Source: Porphyromonadaceae bacterium UBA4277 (GTDB taxonomy: Bacteria; Bacteroidota; Bacteroidia; Bacteroidales; Muribaculaceae). Taken from it: DNA of 19,518 nucleotides. The first letter of the stretch is position 1. Each line of letters opens with the position of its first letter. The position numbers were made by a program, and so were the translations under genes. Below, piece by piece: positions 7,834 through 15,030 of this stretch. The stretch covers positions 1 through 19,518 of the forward strand of contig DGVT01000102.1 in the NCBI GenBank assembly GCA_002395965.1, read 5' to 3'. The notes beneath the pieces are model-generated. The model was not told where the DNA came from, did not search any database, and saw nothing but the letters and a program-made list of their open reading frames with translations.

Positions 7834-8904
7834 TTATTTTGCCTCGTGGTGCGGTTCTACAAGAGCCATCGAAATGAAGATGGTCGAGAGTATCGTGAAC
7901 ACATAGGCTTGGATGAAGCTCACCAGAGTGTCGAGCAAGAGCATGAACAGCGTGAAAGCAACCGAGAAGATGGCCGTTCCGCCGCCCACTGCAACGCCAA
8001 ACAGATTGGTGAAAATGAATATCAATAGTACCAGCACGAGCACCACCATGTGGCCGCTCATCATGTTGGCAAATAGACGAATCATCAGTGCCAGGGGCTT
8101 GGTGAACATTCCCAGCACCTCGATGATTTGCATCATGGGCACAGGGCACTTGAGTGCCATGGGCACCTCGGGCCAGAAGATTTCTTTCCAGTACTCACGA
8201 GTGCCGCTGAAGGTGGTGATCAGGAAGGTGATCACTGCAAGCACCATTGTCACTGCTATATTGCCCGTGAGGTTGGCTCCGCCGGGGAATATCACAATGA
8301 GTCCGAGCAGGTTCATTGTCAAGATGAAAAAGAACACTGTGAGCAAGTAGGGCGCATATTTGGGAGCGTTCTTGCCCAGAATGGGACGCACCGTGTCGCC
8401 ATAGACGAAATCAACGATGAGTTCGAGCAGCCCCAAGCCTTTTTTGGGGGCTTTCAACCCGTTTTTCACATACCACCGTTTCATGGCCATAATCATGAGC
8501 ACCACCACAATGGCTGCAATGAAAATGCCGGCCACATTCTTGGTGATTGACAGGTCAAGAGGGCGATACTCACTGCCGTCGGCCAGAATCTGAACCACTT
8601 TTCCGTGATTTTCTTCACTCTGGCTGATGCGGTATCCCTGATGGGTGTTGCCGTCGGCCACGCAACTGCTCATAAAGCAGTGCCAGCCATCCTGGCCCTT
8701 GACGATGATGGGCAGTGGAATGCGTGCACTGTGATTGAAGGGTACTTCCCAGCCATAGGCATCACCCAGGTGCTCAAAGATCGTCTCCTTGGGATTGAGC
8801 TCGTGCGACTCGCCGTGGGCACGATGCTGGGCTGTGCTATAGTAGCCCAGTGCCATGAGCGCGACTATCACAAGCGCTAAGATTGCTGTTGTTACTTTCT
8901 TCAT
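7834..8904 (-). CDS. atpB: ATP synthase Fo subunit a, with signal-like N-terminus and periplasmic extension
   Basis: Subunit a is the membrane stator that provides the proton half-channels beside the c-ring. I place the start at ATG 8904, giving MKKVTTAILALVIVALMALG, a signal-peptide-like N-terminus, 4 nt after the atpC stop; an upstream in-frame start inside atpC adds only seven residues. The protein has 356 residues, much longer than E. coli subunit a (271). Residues 28-120 are hydrophilic and probably periplasmic. The core with five or so membrane helices follows from about 124. The essential arginine is R276 in ALMIRLFANM, and the partner glutamine is Q332 in FIQAYVFTILSTIFI. A long N-terminus is, as I recall, usual in Bacteroidota. 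Confidence 0.95.
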   Translation of the reverse strand: MKKVTTAILALVIVALMALGYYSTAQHRAHGESHELNPKETIFEHLGDAYGWEVPFNHSARIPLPIIVKGQDGWHCFMSSCVADGNTHQGYRISQSEENHGKVVQILADGSEYRPLDLSITKNVAGIFIAAIVVVLMIMAMKRWYVKNGLKAPKKGLGLLELIVDFVYGDTVRPILGKNAPKYAPYLLTVFFFILTMNLLGLIVIFPGGANLTGNIAVTMVLAVITFLITTFSGTREYWKEIFWPEVPMALKCPVPMMQIIEVLGMFTKPLALMIRLFANMMSGHMVVLVLVLLIFIFTNLFGVAVGGGTAIFSVAFTLFMLLLDTLVSFIQAYVFTILSTIFISMALVEPHHEAK

Positions 8905-8908
8905 AACA

Positions 8909-9145
8909 CTAATATATGCATACACTCACCACGTTGTCCTTAATGTCGGCAATGCCACCGTCTATTGTCTGCTCGTGGACGTTGTTGTCGGTGGTGACAT
9001 AGGTCACCTTGCCGGTCGTCAGTGCGGCCATCAGGGCAGCATGCTTGTTAAGGACTTGGAACATACCCATGGCTCCGGGCAAGGTTACCGACGTAACTTC
9101 GCCCTCAAATTCTATTTGTTGAGCCGATATAATCCTGAGTGTCAT
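8909..9145 (-). CDS. atpC: ATP synthase F1 subunit epsilon (short form)
   Basis: The epsilon subunit sits at the foot of the rotor shaft. The 78-residue product covers only the N-terminal beta-sandwich domain (TLRIISAQQIEFEGEVTSVTLPGAMGMFQVLNKHAALMAAL, where the family has LPGxxGxxxILxxHAP). It lacks the C-terminal two-helix domain that inhibits ATP hydrolysis in E. coli-type enzymes (about 130-140 residues). The frame ends naturally 4 nt before atpB, so this is a genuinely short form rather than a local truncation. Short epsilon subunits are, as I recall, typical of Bacteroidales. Inhibition by the epsilon C-terminus is therefore not available here. Confidence 0.94.
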   Translation of the reverse strand: MTLRIISAQQIEFEGEVTSVTLPGAMGMFQVLNKHAALMAALTTGKVTYVTTDNNVHEQTIDGGIADIKDNVVSVCIY

Positions 9146-9177
9146 TAATATTACTTTTAACTTATTAGGTGTATATA

Positions 9178-9202
9178 TTTTGGCACTTTGTTAGTTCCAA
9201 AA
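9178..9202 (-). other. Weak inverted repeat in the atpD-atpC gap
   Basis: TTTTGG (9178-9183) and CCAAAA (9197-9202) form a 6-bp stem with a 13-nt loop in the 61-nt gap between the atpD stop and the atpC start. The stem is A/T-rich. It may be chance, or a minor stability element in the message. Confidence 0.25.
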
Positions 9203-9206
9203 GAGG

Positions 9207-10712
9207 TTACTGTGCAGCCTCGGCCAGGAGCTTCTTGCCCTTGGCGATGGCCTCGTCGATAGTTCCCACGCTCAAGAATGCCTGCTCGGGCAGGTCATCC
9301 ACTTCTCCGTCAAGAATCATCTTGAAGCCGCGTATGGTCTCGGCAAGCGGAACCATCACACCCGGCAGACCGGTAAACTGCTCGGCCACGAAGAATGGCT
9401 GAGACAGGAATCGCTGCGCACGACGTGCACGCGACACTACCAGCTTGTCCTCGTCGCTCAGCTCATCCACACCCAAGATGGCGATGATGTCCTGCAGCTC
9501 GTTGTACTTCTGCAGCAGGTGAATCACGCGCTGGGCTACGTCGTAGTGCTCTTGTCCGATGATGTGCGGATCCATGATGCGCGATGTGGACGCAAGCGGG
9601 TCAACGGCGGGGTAGATGCCTAACTCGGCAATCTTGCGGCTAAGCACGCAGGTGGCATCCAGGAAGTTGAACGTAGTGGCAGGGGCAGGGTCGGTTAAGT
9701 CGTCGGCCGGCACATACACGGCCTGCACCGATGTGATTGACCCGCTCTTTGTGGAGGTGATGCGTTCCTGCAACTTTCCCATCTCGCTGGCAAGCGTGGG
9801 CTGGTAACCCACGGCCGAAGGCATGCGGCCTAATAGTGCCGACACCTCACTACCGGCTTGTGTGAAGCGGAAGATGTTGTCCATAAACAGCAAGATGTCC
9901 TTGCCGCCACCATCCTGGTCGCGGAACTGCTCGGCAACGGTCAGTCCCGACAGCGCAACACGCAGACGGGCGCCGGGAGGCTCGTTCATCTGTCCGAACA
10001 CCAAGGTGGCTTGCGACTGCGACACGGCATTCATGTCCACATCGTTAAGGTTCCACTCGCCCTTCTCCATGCCTTCTTTGAACTTCTCGCCATACTGGAT
10101 CACACCGCTCTCGATCATCTCACGCAACAAGTCGTTACCCTCGCGCGTGCGCTCACCCACACCGGTAAACACCGAGAAGCCGTTGTGACCATGTGCAATG
10201 TTATGAATAAGCTCCATAATCAGCACCGTCTTACCCACACCGGCGCCACCGAAAAGTCCAATCTTGCCACCCTTGGAGAATGGCTCGATAAGGTCGATCA
10301 CTTTAATACCGGTGTAGAGGATCTCCTGAGTAATTGAAAGGTCGGCAAATGCGGGTGCCGGCTGATGAATGGCACGGCGCTCACTTGCCTGCAGTTCTTT
10401 AAGGTGGTCAATGGGTTGCCCGATGACGTTGAGCAGGCGACCCTTCACCTGATCGCCCGTGGGTACTGAGATGGGGCGACCCAAGTTTTCGACTAATGTA
10501 CCGCGCTTCAAGCCGTCGGTACTGTCCATAGCCACACATCGCACAGTGTTCTCGCCGATGTGCTGCTCCACCTCAAGGATGAGTGGAGTGCCGTCGGGAC
10601 GCTGAACGCGCAGTGCGGTGTAGATTGCCGGGCGACTAACACCTTCACCTTCGAAAGCGATATCTACCACAGGTCCAATTACTTGCGTAATTTTGCCATT
10701 ATTATTAGCCAT
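9207..10712 (-). CDS. atpD: ATP synthase F1 subunit beta
   Basis: The beta subunit holds the catalytic sites of F1. The start is put at ATG 10712 (501 residues, MANNNGKITQVIGPVVDIAF) rather than the in-frame GTG two codons upstream. The P-loop is GGAGVGKT (155-162), followed by the catalytic glutamate region GERTREGND (186-194). Further on come the Walker B region (DILLFMDNIFRFTQAGSEV) and the signature PAVDPLASTSRI. The C-terminal domain is complete. It is the first gene of the ATP synthase block, 48 nt after the nuoH stop. That gap is A/T-rich but contains no TAnnTTTG box, so transcription from upstream nuo genes is likely. Confidence 0.98.
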   Translation of the reverse strand: MANNNGKITQVIGPVVDIAFEGEGVSRPAIYTALRVQRPDGTPLILEVEQHIGENTVRCVAMDSTDGLKRGTLVENLGRPISVPTGDQVKGRLLNVIGQPIDHLKELQASERRAIHQPAPAFADLSITQEILYTGIKVIDLIEPFSKGGKIGLFGGAGVGKTVLIMELIHNIAHGHNGFSVFTGVGERTREGNDLLREMIESGVIQYGEKFKEGMEKGEWNLNDVDMNAVSQSQATLVFGQMNEPPGARLRVALSGLTVAEQFRDQDGGGKDILLFMDNIFRFTQAGSEVSALLGRMPSAVGYQPTLASEMGKLQERITSTKSGSITSVQAVYVPADDLTDPAPATTFNFLDATCVLSRKIAELGIYPAVDPLASTSRIMDPHIIGQEHYDVAQRVIHLLQKYNELQDIIAILGVDELSDEDKLVVSRARRAQRFLSQPFFVAEQFTGLPGVMVPLAETIRGFKMILDGEVDDLPEQAFLSVGTIDEAIAKGKKLLAEAAQ

Positions 10713-10760
10713 AATCACTAATTACGTTATTTTTATATTAATATTATCAAGTTAGTAAAA

Positions 10761-11837
10761 TCAGAAGTGCCAGCCTTGAGTCACCACTATTGCCATGACC
10801 ACGAGGTTGGCCAGGCCGATGGGCATCAGGTAGCGCCATTCAAGGGCAAGCATCTGGTCGATGCGCACGCGCGGGAACGACCAGCGTATCCACATGAAAA
10901 TGAATGTCATGAAGAAAGCCTTACCCAGGAACCATAGTGTGCTGGGAATATAGTCCATCACTGCGTTAAAGCCATCGAGCCCCGAAATGTGCAGCGGCAT
11001 CCAGCCACCCAGGAAGAGCAGTGACGCTATTCCGCTCACCACAAACAGATTGAGGTATTCGGCCAGGTAAAACAGGCCGTAGTGAATGCCTGAGTATTCG
11101 GTGTGATAACCGGCCGTGAGCTCATGCTCTGCCTCGGGCAGGTCGAACGGGCCACGGTTGTTCTCGGCATTGGCGGCAATGATATAGATGATAAAGGCAA
11201 TTACTGCAGGCAGGTGACCCTTGAACAGGAACCAGCCATCGGCCTGAGCCTCAACGATGCCCGTAATGCTCATTGTGCCAGCCAGGCAGACGATGGTCAA
11301 GATCGAAATGCCCACCGACAGCTCGTAGCTGATCATCTGTGCGCCCGAGCGCATGGCACCTATCAGCGTGTATTTGCTATTACTTGACCAGCCGGCCAGC
11401 AGGATGCCTAATACTCCAATCGACGAAACGGCGATGATGAAGAACACACCGATGTTGAAATCGATAAATTGCAATCCTTTGCCCCATGGCAGGCAAGCAA
11501 AGGTGAGCACCGATGCCAGCACAACCAGGAATGGTGCCAGGAAAAACAAAAACTTGTCGGTGCTCCACAGGGTGATAATCTCTTTAGAAAGAATCTTAAG
11601 CACGTCGGCAAAAATCTGGAGCGAGCCGGCCGGACCCACGCGAATGGGACCGCGGCGGCACTGTATCCAACCGCACACCCAGCGCTCATACATGATGTAG
11701 ATCATGGCCAGAACAGAATAGGCTGCCAGCAGAAGCACTGCTACGAGAATGCACTCGGTGGTGATTGCCAGCCATGACGGCATTAAGCCTCTGAGAAATT
11801 CATCAAGCCACATGGTGACTGTAGAAAAGTCAAACAT
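10761..11837 (-). CDS. nuoH: NADH-quinone oxidoreductase subunit H
   Basis: NuoH is the membrane subunit that forms most of the quinone-binding tunnel, at the interface with NuoB and NuoD. The 358-residue, eight-helix-type protein has the family signature MYERWVCGWIQCRRGP (49-64), followed by RVGPAGSLQIFADVLKILSKE. It also has the charged loop RSGAQMISYELSVG and, later, FDLPEAEHELTAGYHTEYSG, which lines the quinone tunnel. The protein is full length and ends normally. In other Bacteroidales nuoI would be expected to follow directly; here the ATP synthase block begins instead. Confidence 0.97.
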   Translation of the reverse strand: MFDFSTVTMWLDEFLRGLMPSWLAITTECILVAVLLLAAYSVLAMIYIMYERWVCGWIQCRRGPIRVGPAGSLQIFADVLKILSKEIITLWSTDKFLFFLAPFLVVLASVLTFACLPWGKGLQFIDFNIGVFFIIAVSSIGVLGILLAGWSSNSKYTLIGAMRSGAQMISYELSVGISILTIVCLAGTMSITGIVEAQADGWFLFKGHLPAVIAFIIYIIAANAENNRGPFDLPEAEHELTAGYHTEYSGIHYGLFYLAEYLNLFVVSGIASLLFLGGWMPLHISGLDGFNAVMDYIPSTLWFLGKAFFMTFIFMWIRWSFPRVRIDQMLALEWRYLMPIGLANLVVMAIVVTQGWHF

Positions 11838-11898
11838 ACTATTATTTTGATTTCAGTGTTGTTCTAAGTTTATTATCTCTCGAGCCAGGACGCGGCTT

Positions 11899-13545
11899 TT
11901 ATCTGTCGATGTCGGGAATCACAAAGTCGATCGATGCCGTGATGGTTATCAGGTCGGCTATCATGTTATCGCGGCATGTGAGATCTACCACACCAATCAG
12001 GTTGAAGCACGGCGACTGGAAGTGCATTCGCATCGGTTTCTGGAACGGCTTGCTGTCGCCGTCGCTCTCAATATACACGCCGAATGCTCCGCGGCTGGCT
12101 TCCACCTGCTGATACCAGTGTCCGGCCGGCAGCTTGATCATCTTGGGCACCTTGGCGATGTATTCGCCTTGTGCACCTTCTTGCTCGAGCTTGTCGCAGG
12201 CTTGGCGCAAAATCTTGATTGACTGCACCATCTCGTCCATGCGCACCATGTAGCGGGCCATGCTGTCGCCTTCGGTGCGAGTCACCTCTTCAAAGTCAAA
12301 CTCGTCATAGAGCGAGTAGGGGTGTGTCTTGCGCACGTCGCAGTGGCAACCGCTGGCACGCCCGCTGGGGCCGGTGATGGCATAGTTGATGGCATCTTCC
12401 TTGCTCAGTAGGCCCACGCCTATCATGCGGTTGCGGGCTATTACATTGCCCGTGAACAGCTGGTGATACTCCTTCATGTTCTTCTCTATGACGTCGCAAG
12501 CGTGGCGCACGTCGGTGATGAAGTCGGGGTGGACATCGGCCACAACTCCGCCTATGGTCGAGTAGCTCATCGACATGCGTGCACCGCAAGTTCGGTCGAA
12601 GATGTCGTAAATCAGCTCACGGTCGCGGAAGCCATAGAAGAATGCCGTGGTGGCACCTTGGTCCATCGTCAAGCACCCATAGCTCAGCAGGTGCGACGAC
12701 AGGCGCATGAGCTCATCCATCATCAGGCGTATTAGCTCGGCACGGTGGGGCACTTCAATGCCCAGTGCCTTCTCGATGCACAAGCACAGGCAGTGGCGGT
12801 TGATGTGGGCTGCCATATAGTCCATACGCTCGGTGTAGAGCAGTGTCTGTGGGTAGGTCAGGCTTTCGCACAACTTTTCTATGCCGCGGTGTATGTAGCC
12901 GCTCACCACATCCACTTTCTTCACAATTTCGCCGTCAAGCGACACGCGATAGCGCATCACACCATGAGTGGACGGATGCTGCGGGCCGACGTTGATGACA
13001 TATTCGTCGTCTTCAAAGACTTTGCCGTCTATTTTCACCACCTTGCCGTCTTTTTCCACATAGCGGCAGGTGTAGTCCTCATTGGTTTCATCGTCAAGGC
13101 GAATGGGGTTGAGCTCGGGGTTGGCATCGTAGTCTTTGCGCAGCGGGTGCCCCACCCAGTCGTTCCTCAGGAAGAAACGGCGCATGTCGGGGTGGTTGAC
13201 GAAGATGATGCCATAGAAGTCGTAGGCTTCGCGCTCCTGATAGTTGGCGACGGCCCAGAGGTCGCTCACGGTGTGAATGTAGGGCTTGTCGCGATCGTCG
13301 GCCACAACTTTCACATGAATTATGTCGCCTGTCTGAGTGTTGGTGAAATAGTATATTACACCTATGGCATCGCCCCAATCAACACCCACAAGAGCCATCA
13401 ACTGGTCGAAGTTTAACTGCTCTTTAAGCTTGGTGGCTGTCTCGTGCCATGTGGCATTAGCGACAGTGAGCAACGGCCATTGACCGCTGTTATCGATTTG
13501 AACGTCGGGGCAAGCTTTGCTAATTTGTTCTTGTAAATCTGCCAT
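11899..13545 (-). CDS. nuoCD: NADH-quinone oxidoreductase fused subunits C and D
   Basis: This 548-residue fusion joins NuoC (about residues 1-145) to NuoD (from about 182). The NuoC part has the signature NYQEREAYDFYGIIF, followed by RRFFLRNDWVGHPLRKDY. A linker of about 35 residues follows, and the NuoD part opens with NVGPQHPSTHGVMRYRV (185-201), the conserved His loop at the quinone site. It continues with GYIHRGIEKL and the SSHLLSYG-type helix, and ends DFVIPDIDR, the standard NuoD C-terminus. NuoCD forms the quinone-module scaffold of the peripheral arm. No nuoE, nuoF or nuoG follows: the next gene is nuoH, 61 nt away. Confidence 0.97.
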   Translation of the reverse strand: MADLQEQISKACPDVQIDNSGQWPLLTVANATWHETATKLKEQLNFDQLMALVGVDWGDAIGVIYYFTNTQTGDIIHVKVVADDRDKPYIHTVSDLWAVANYQEREAYDFYGIIFVNHPDMRRFFLRNDWVGHPLRKDYDANPELNPIRLDDETNEDYTCRYVEKDGKVVKIDGKVFEDDEYVINVGPQHPSTHGVMRYRVSLDGEIVKKVDVVSGYIHRGIEKLCESLTYPQTLLYTERMDYMAAHINRHCLCLCIEKALGIEVPHRAELIRLMMDELMRLSSHLLSYGCLTMDQGATTAFFYGFRDRELIYDIFDRTCGARMSMSYSTIGGVVADVHPDFITDVRHACDVIEKNMKEYHQLFTGNVIARNRMIGVGLLSKEDAINYAITGPSGRASGCHCDVRKTHPYSLYDEFDFEEVTRTEGDSMARYMVRMDEMVQSIKILRQACDKLEQEGAQGEYIAKVPKMIKLPAGHWYQQVEASRGAFGVYIESDGDSKPFQKPMRMHFQSPCFNLIGVVDLTCRDNMIADLITITASIDFVIPDIDR

Positions 13546-13593
13546 ATATAATAATGTATATGCTTCGTTGATATGAATTCATCGGTAGAGGCA

Positions 13594-14199
13594 TCACTCG
13601 GCTTTTGCACCTTGTGGTGAATAGGTGAGTTTCTCTTTGCGGTTGGCACCACCAAAGAATTTAGTGACCTTGATTTTGCGCTGAAGCTGCATCAGGGCAT
13701 AGAACATGGCTTCGGGTCGTGGCGGGCATCCCGGCAGATACACATCCACGGGTATTATCTCATCGATGCCTTTTACCACACAATAGCTGTTCTTGAACGG
13801 GCCGCCGCTCACCGTGCATGCTCCGCAGGCAATCACATATTTTGGCTCGGCCATCTGCTCATAGAGCCTTTTGAGCACAGGCGCCATGCGATAGGTGATG
13901 GTACCCTGGCACATGATATAGTCGGCCTGGCGGGGTGAGTTGCGAGCCACTTCGGCACCAAAGCGAGCCATGTCGTAGCGGGCTGCACCAAGGCACATAA
14001 ACTCGATAGCGCAGCAGCTCGTGCCGAAGCAGAACGGCCACAATGAGTTACTGCGGCTCCAGTTCATCAGCTGGTCGGCCTTGCCGACGACTACGTTTAC
14101 ACCCGATCCGTTGAGCTGGGCTACAAGGTCTTCGATATAACCGTTGTCCTTGAAGTCCTCATGCTTCATGCTTTTGATTTTAGGATTTTTTACTTCCAT
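13594..14199 (-). CDS. nuoB: NADH-quinone oxidoreductase subunit B
   Basis: NuoB carries the terminal N2 [4Fe-4S] cluster that reduces quinone. The start is ATG 14199 (201 residues). It overlaps the nuoA stop by 10 nt and is preceded by a strong GAAAGGAG ribosome-binding site with 7-nt spacing; the longer open frame upstream is only the nuoA region read in another frame. The cluster ligands are visible: tandem C62-C63 (GTSCCAIEFM), C128 (IACGACTVSGG) and C158 (LPGCPPRPE). The C-terminus of about 25 residues is basic and probably disordered. It is the second gene of the operon. Confidence 0.97.
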   Translation of the reverse strand: MEVKNPKIKSMKHEDFKDNGYIEDLVAQLNGSGVNVVVGKADQLMNWSRSNSLWPFCFGTSCCAIEFMCLGAARYDMARFGAEVARNSPRQADYIMCQGTITYRMAPVLKRLYEQMAEPKYVIACGACTVSGGPFKNSYCVVKGIDEIIPVDVYLPGCPPRPEAMFYALMQLQRKIKVTKFFGGANRKEKLTYSPQGAKAE

Positions 14200-14564
14200 C
14201 TTAACGCTCCTTTCTTCCATGCGTAAGCAAGGCCTAAAACTAAAATTACTAAAAATGTGCCTACGGCAAGCAGCGCTCCTTGACCCAGCTCGCGGCAGAT
14301 AGCCGCCCATGGAAACAGAAACACTGTCTCCACATCGAACATTAAGAACAGGATTGCAAACAGGTAGTAACCTACATGGAACTGTGCCATCGACTCGCCG
14401 CGGGTGGGAATACCACACTCATAAGGCTCACCTTTTTTCTCAGTGTAGCTGCGAGGCCCTACCAGAAAGGCGATTATCAGGGCGCCGGCCACAAGTGTTA
14501 TCGCGGTCAGAGCTGCCGTGACTGCCATCGTGGTGCTCTGAATACCGAATATTGATAAATCCAT
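14190..14564 (-). CDS. nuoA: NADH-quinone oxidoreductase subunit A
   Basis: NuoA is a three-helix membrane subunit of complex I, next to NuoH and NuoJ. ATG 14564 gives 124 residues (MDLSIFGIQSTTMAV), the usual length. A longer frame to 14612 adds a hydrophilic stretch not seen in the family. The conserved loop is GEPYECGIPTRGESMAQFHVGYYLFAILFLMFDVET (47-80), where the family has PYECGxxP...RFxVxFYLVAILFIIFDVE. It is the first gene of the 17-gene block, with a long leader upstream. Confidence 0.96.
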   Translation of the reverse strand: MDLSIFGIQSTTMAVTAALTAITLVAGALIIAFLVGPRSYTEKKGEPYECGIPTRGESMAQFHVGYYLFAILFLMFDVETVFLFPWAAICRELGQGALLAVGTFLVILVLGLAYAWKKGALRWK

Positions 14565-14678
14565 ATAATAATAATTTTCTATTATCTGTTTTTTTTGCCC
14601 GCCGATTGCCACTTGACTTTATTGCTGTGAAACACAGCATTTTGCCGTGCACAATAACTACAATAATTGCCATTGCCT

Positions 14679-14690
14679 GCCCCGAAGGGC
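14679..14690 (-). promoter_or_regulatory. UUCG-tetraloop hairpin in the nuoA leader
   Basis: On the minus strand the sequence reads GCCC-TTCG-GGGC: a 4-bp GC stem closed by C(UUCG)G, an exceptionally stable RNA tetraloop. It lies about 115 nt upstream of the nuoA ATG. No U-run follows, so it is not an intrinsic terminator. A role in leader stability or attenuation is inference. Confidence 0.5.
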
Positions 14691-14761
14691 CGACGATGCA
14701 ACTATTTGCCGTAATCTTATGGCTATCAACGATATAAGCGTGCTATCGGCAGCTCGATGGA

Positions 14762-14785
14762 CAATGCCTTTGCAATGCCTGCATT
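14762..14785. repeat. Tandem 7-bp repeat with palindrome in the nuoA leader
   Basis: CAATGCC occurs at 14762-14768 and again at 14773-14779, an 11-bp spacing (one helical turn). The second copy overlaps the near-palindrome AATGCCTGCATT (14774-14785). Phased repeats downstream of a promoter can be operator sites, but nothing identifies a binding protein here. Confidence 0.35.
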
Positions 14786-14806
14786 CAGGGCACAATACCT
14801 GTGCTG

Positions 14807-14829
14807 CGTGAAAACACGTTGCAAATTTA
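14807..14829 (-). promoter_or_regulatory. Probable promoter -7 box of the nuo-atp operon with inverted repeat at the start
   Basis: On the minus strand 14829-14822 reads TAAATTTG, matching the Bacteroidota -7 consensus TAnnTTTG. The best -33 candidate is TTG at 14848-14846, only 16 nt away rather than 19-21, so the -33 part is weak. Just downstream, CGTG-AAAA-CACG (14807-14818) is a perfect inverted repeat covering the expected start site near 14815, which could be an operator or a 5' hairpin. The resulting leader would be about 250 nt. Confidence 0.45.
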
Positions 14830-14983
14830 CAAAAAACTTTTCATTCAATTGCATTAACAATGTAAATTAATTATTAACAAGGCGAAATAAAATGCAACTT
14901 TTTGCGCTTTTTTATCAAATAATTTGTTTCTCACTGCTATGACGCACGGGCGTGGCGCAAGCAACAATGTCCGGAAAAATGCT

Positions 14984-14991
14984 TAATTTTG
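14984..14991 (+). promoter_or_regulatory. Promoter -7 box of the helicase gene
   Basis: TAATTTTG matches TAnnTTTG exactly and is followed by CA, a frequent continuation. It puts transcription start near 14998, about 30 nt before the ATG at 15031. No good -33 TTTG is visible 19-21 nt upstream. This box also contains the in-frame TTG at 14989, which argues against that codon being the translation start. Confidence 0.5.
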
Positions 14992-15030
14992 CAGTCTGAT
15001 TTTAACCTTGCTAACTACACTTCTTGCAGC

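Larger units (their letters stand above)
14565..14988. other. Divergent intergenic region between nuoA and the helicase gene
   Basis: About 420 nt hold no credible gene. The left two-thirds (to about 14820) have mixed composition and would be the nuoA leader if the box at 14822-14829 is used. The right third (14821-14940) is strongly A/T-rich. Elements seen inside are listed separately: the nuoA promoter box, an inverted repeat at the start region, a tandem 7-bp repeat and a UUCG hairpin. Confidence 0.7.

Noticed and set aside
12745..13416. Plus-strand open frame of 223 codons
   Set aside because: It is antisense to nuoCD, whose motifs are complete; it is a shadow caused by codon bias.
14200..14418. 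Upstream extension of nuoB by 73 residues
   Set aside because: It is the nuoA coding region in another frame; the AGGAG before ATG 14199 and the family length fix the start.
14989..15030. TTG start giving the helicase 14 extra residues
   Set aside because: The TTG is part of the TAATTTTG promoter box, so transcription would begin after it.
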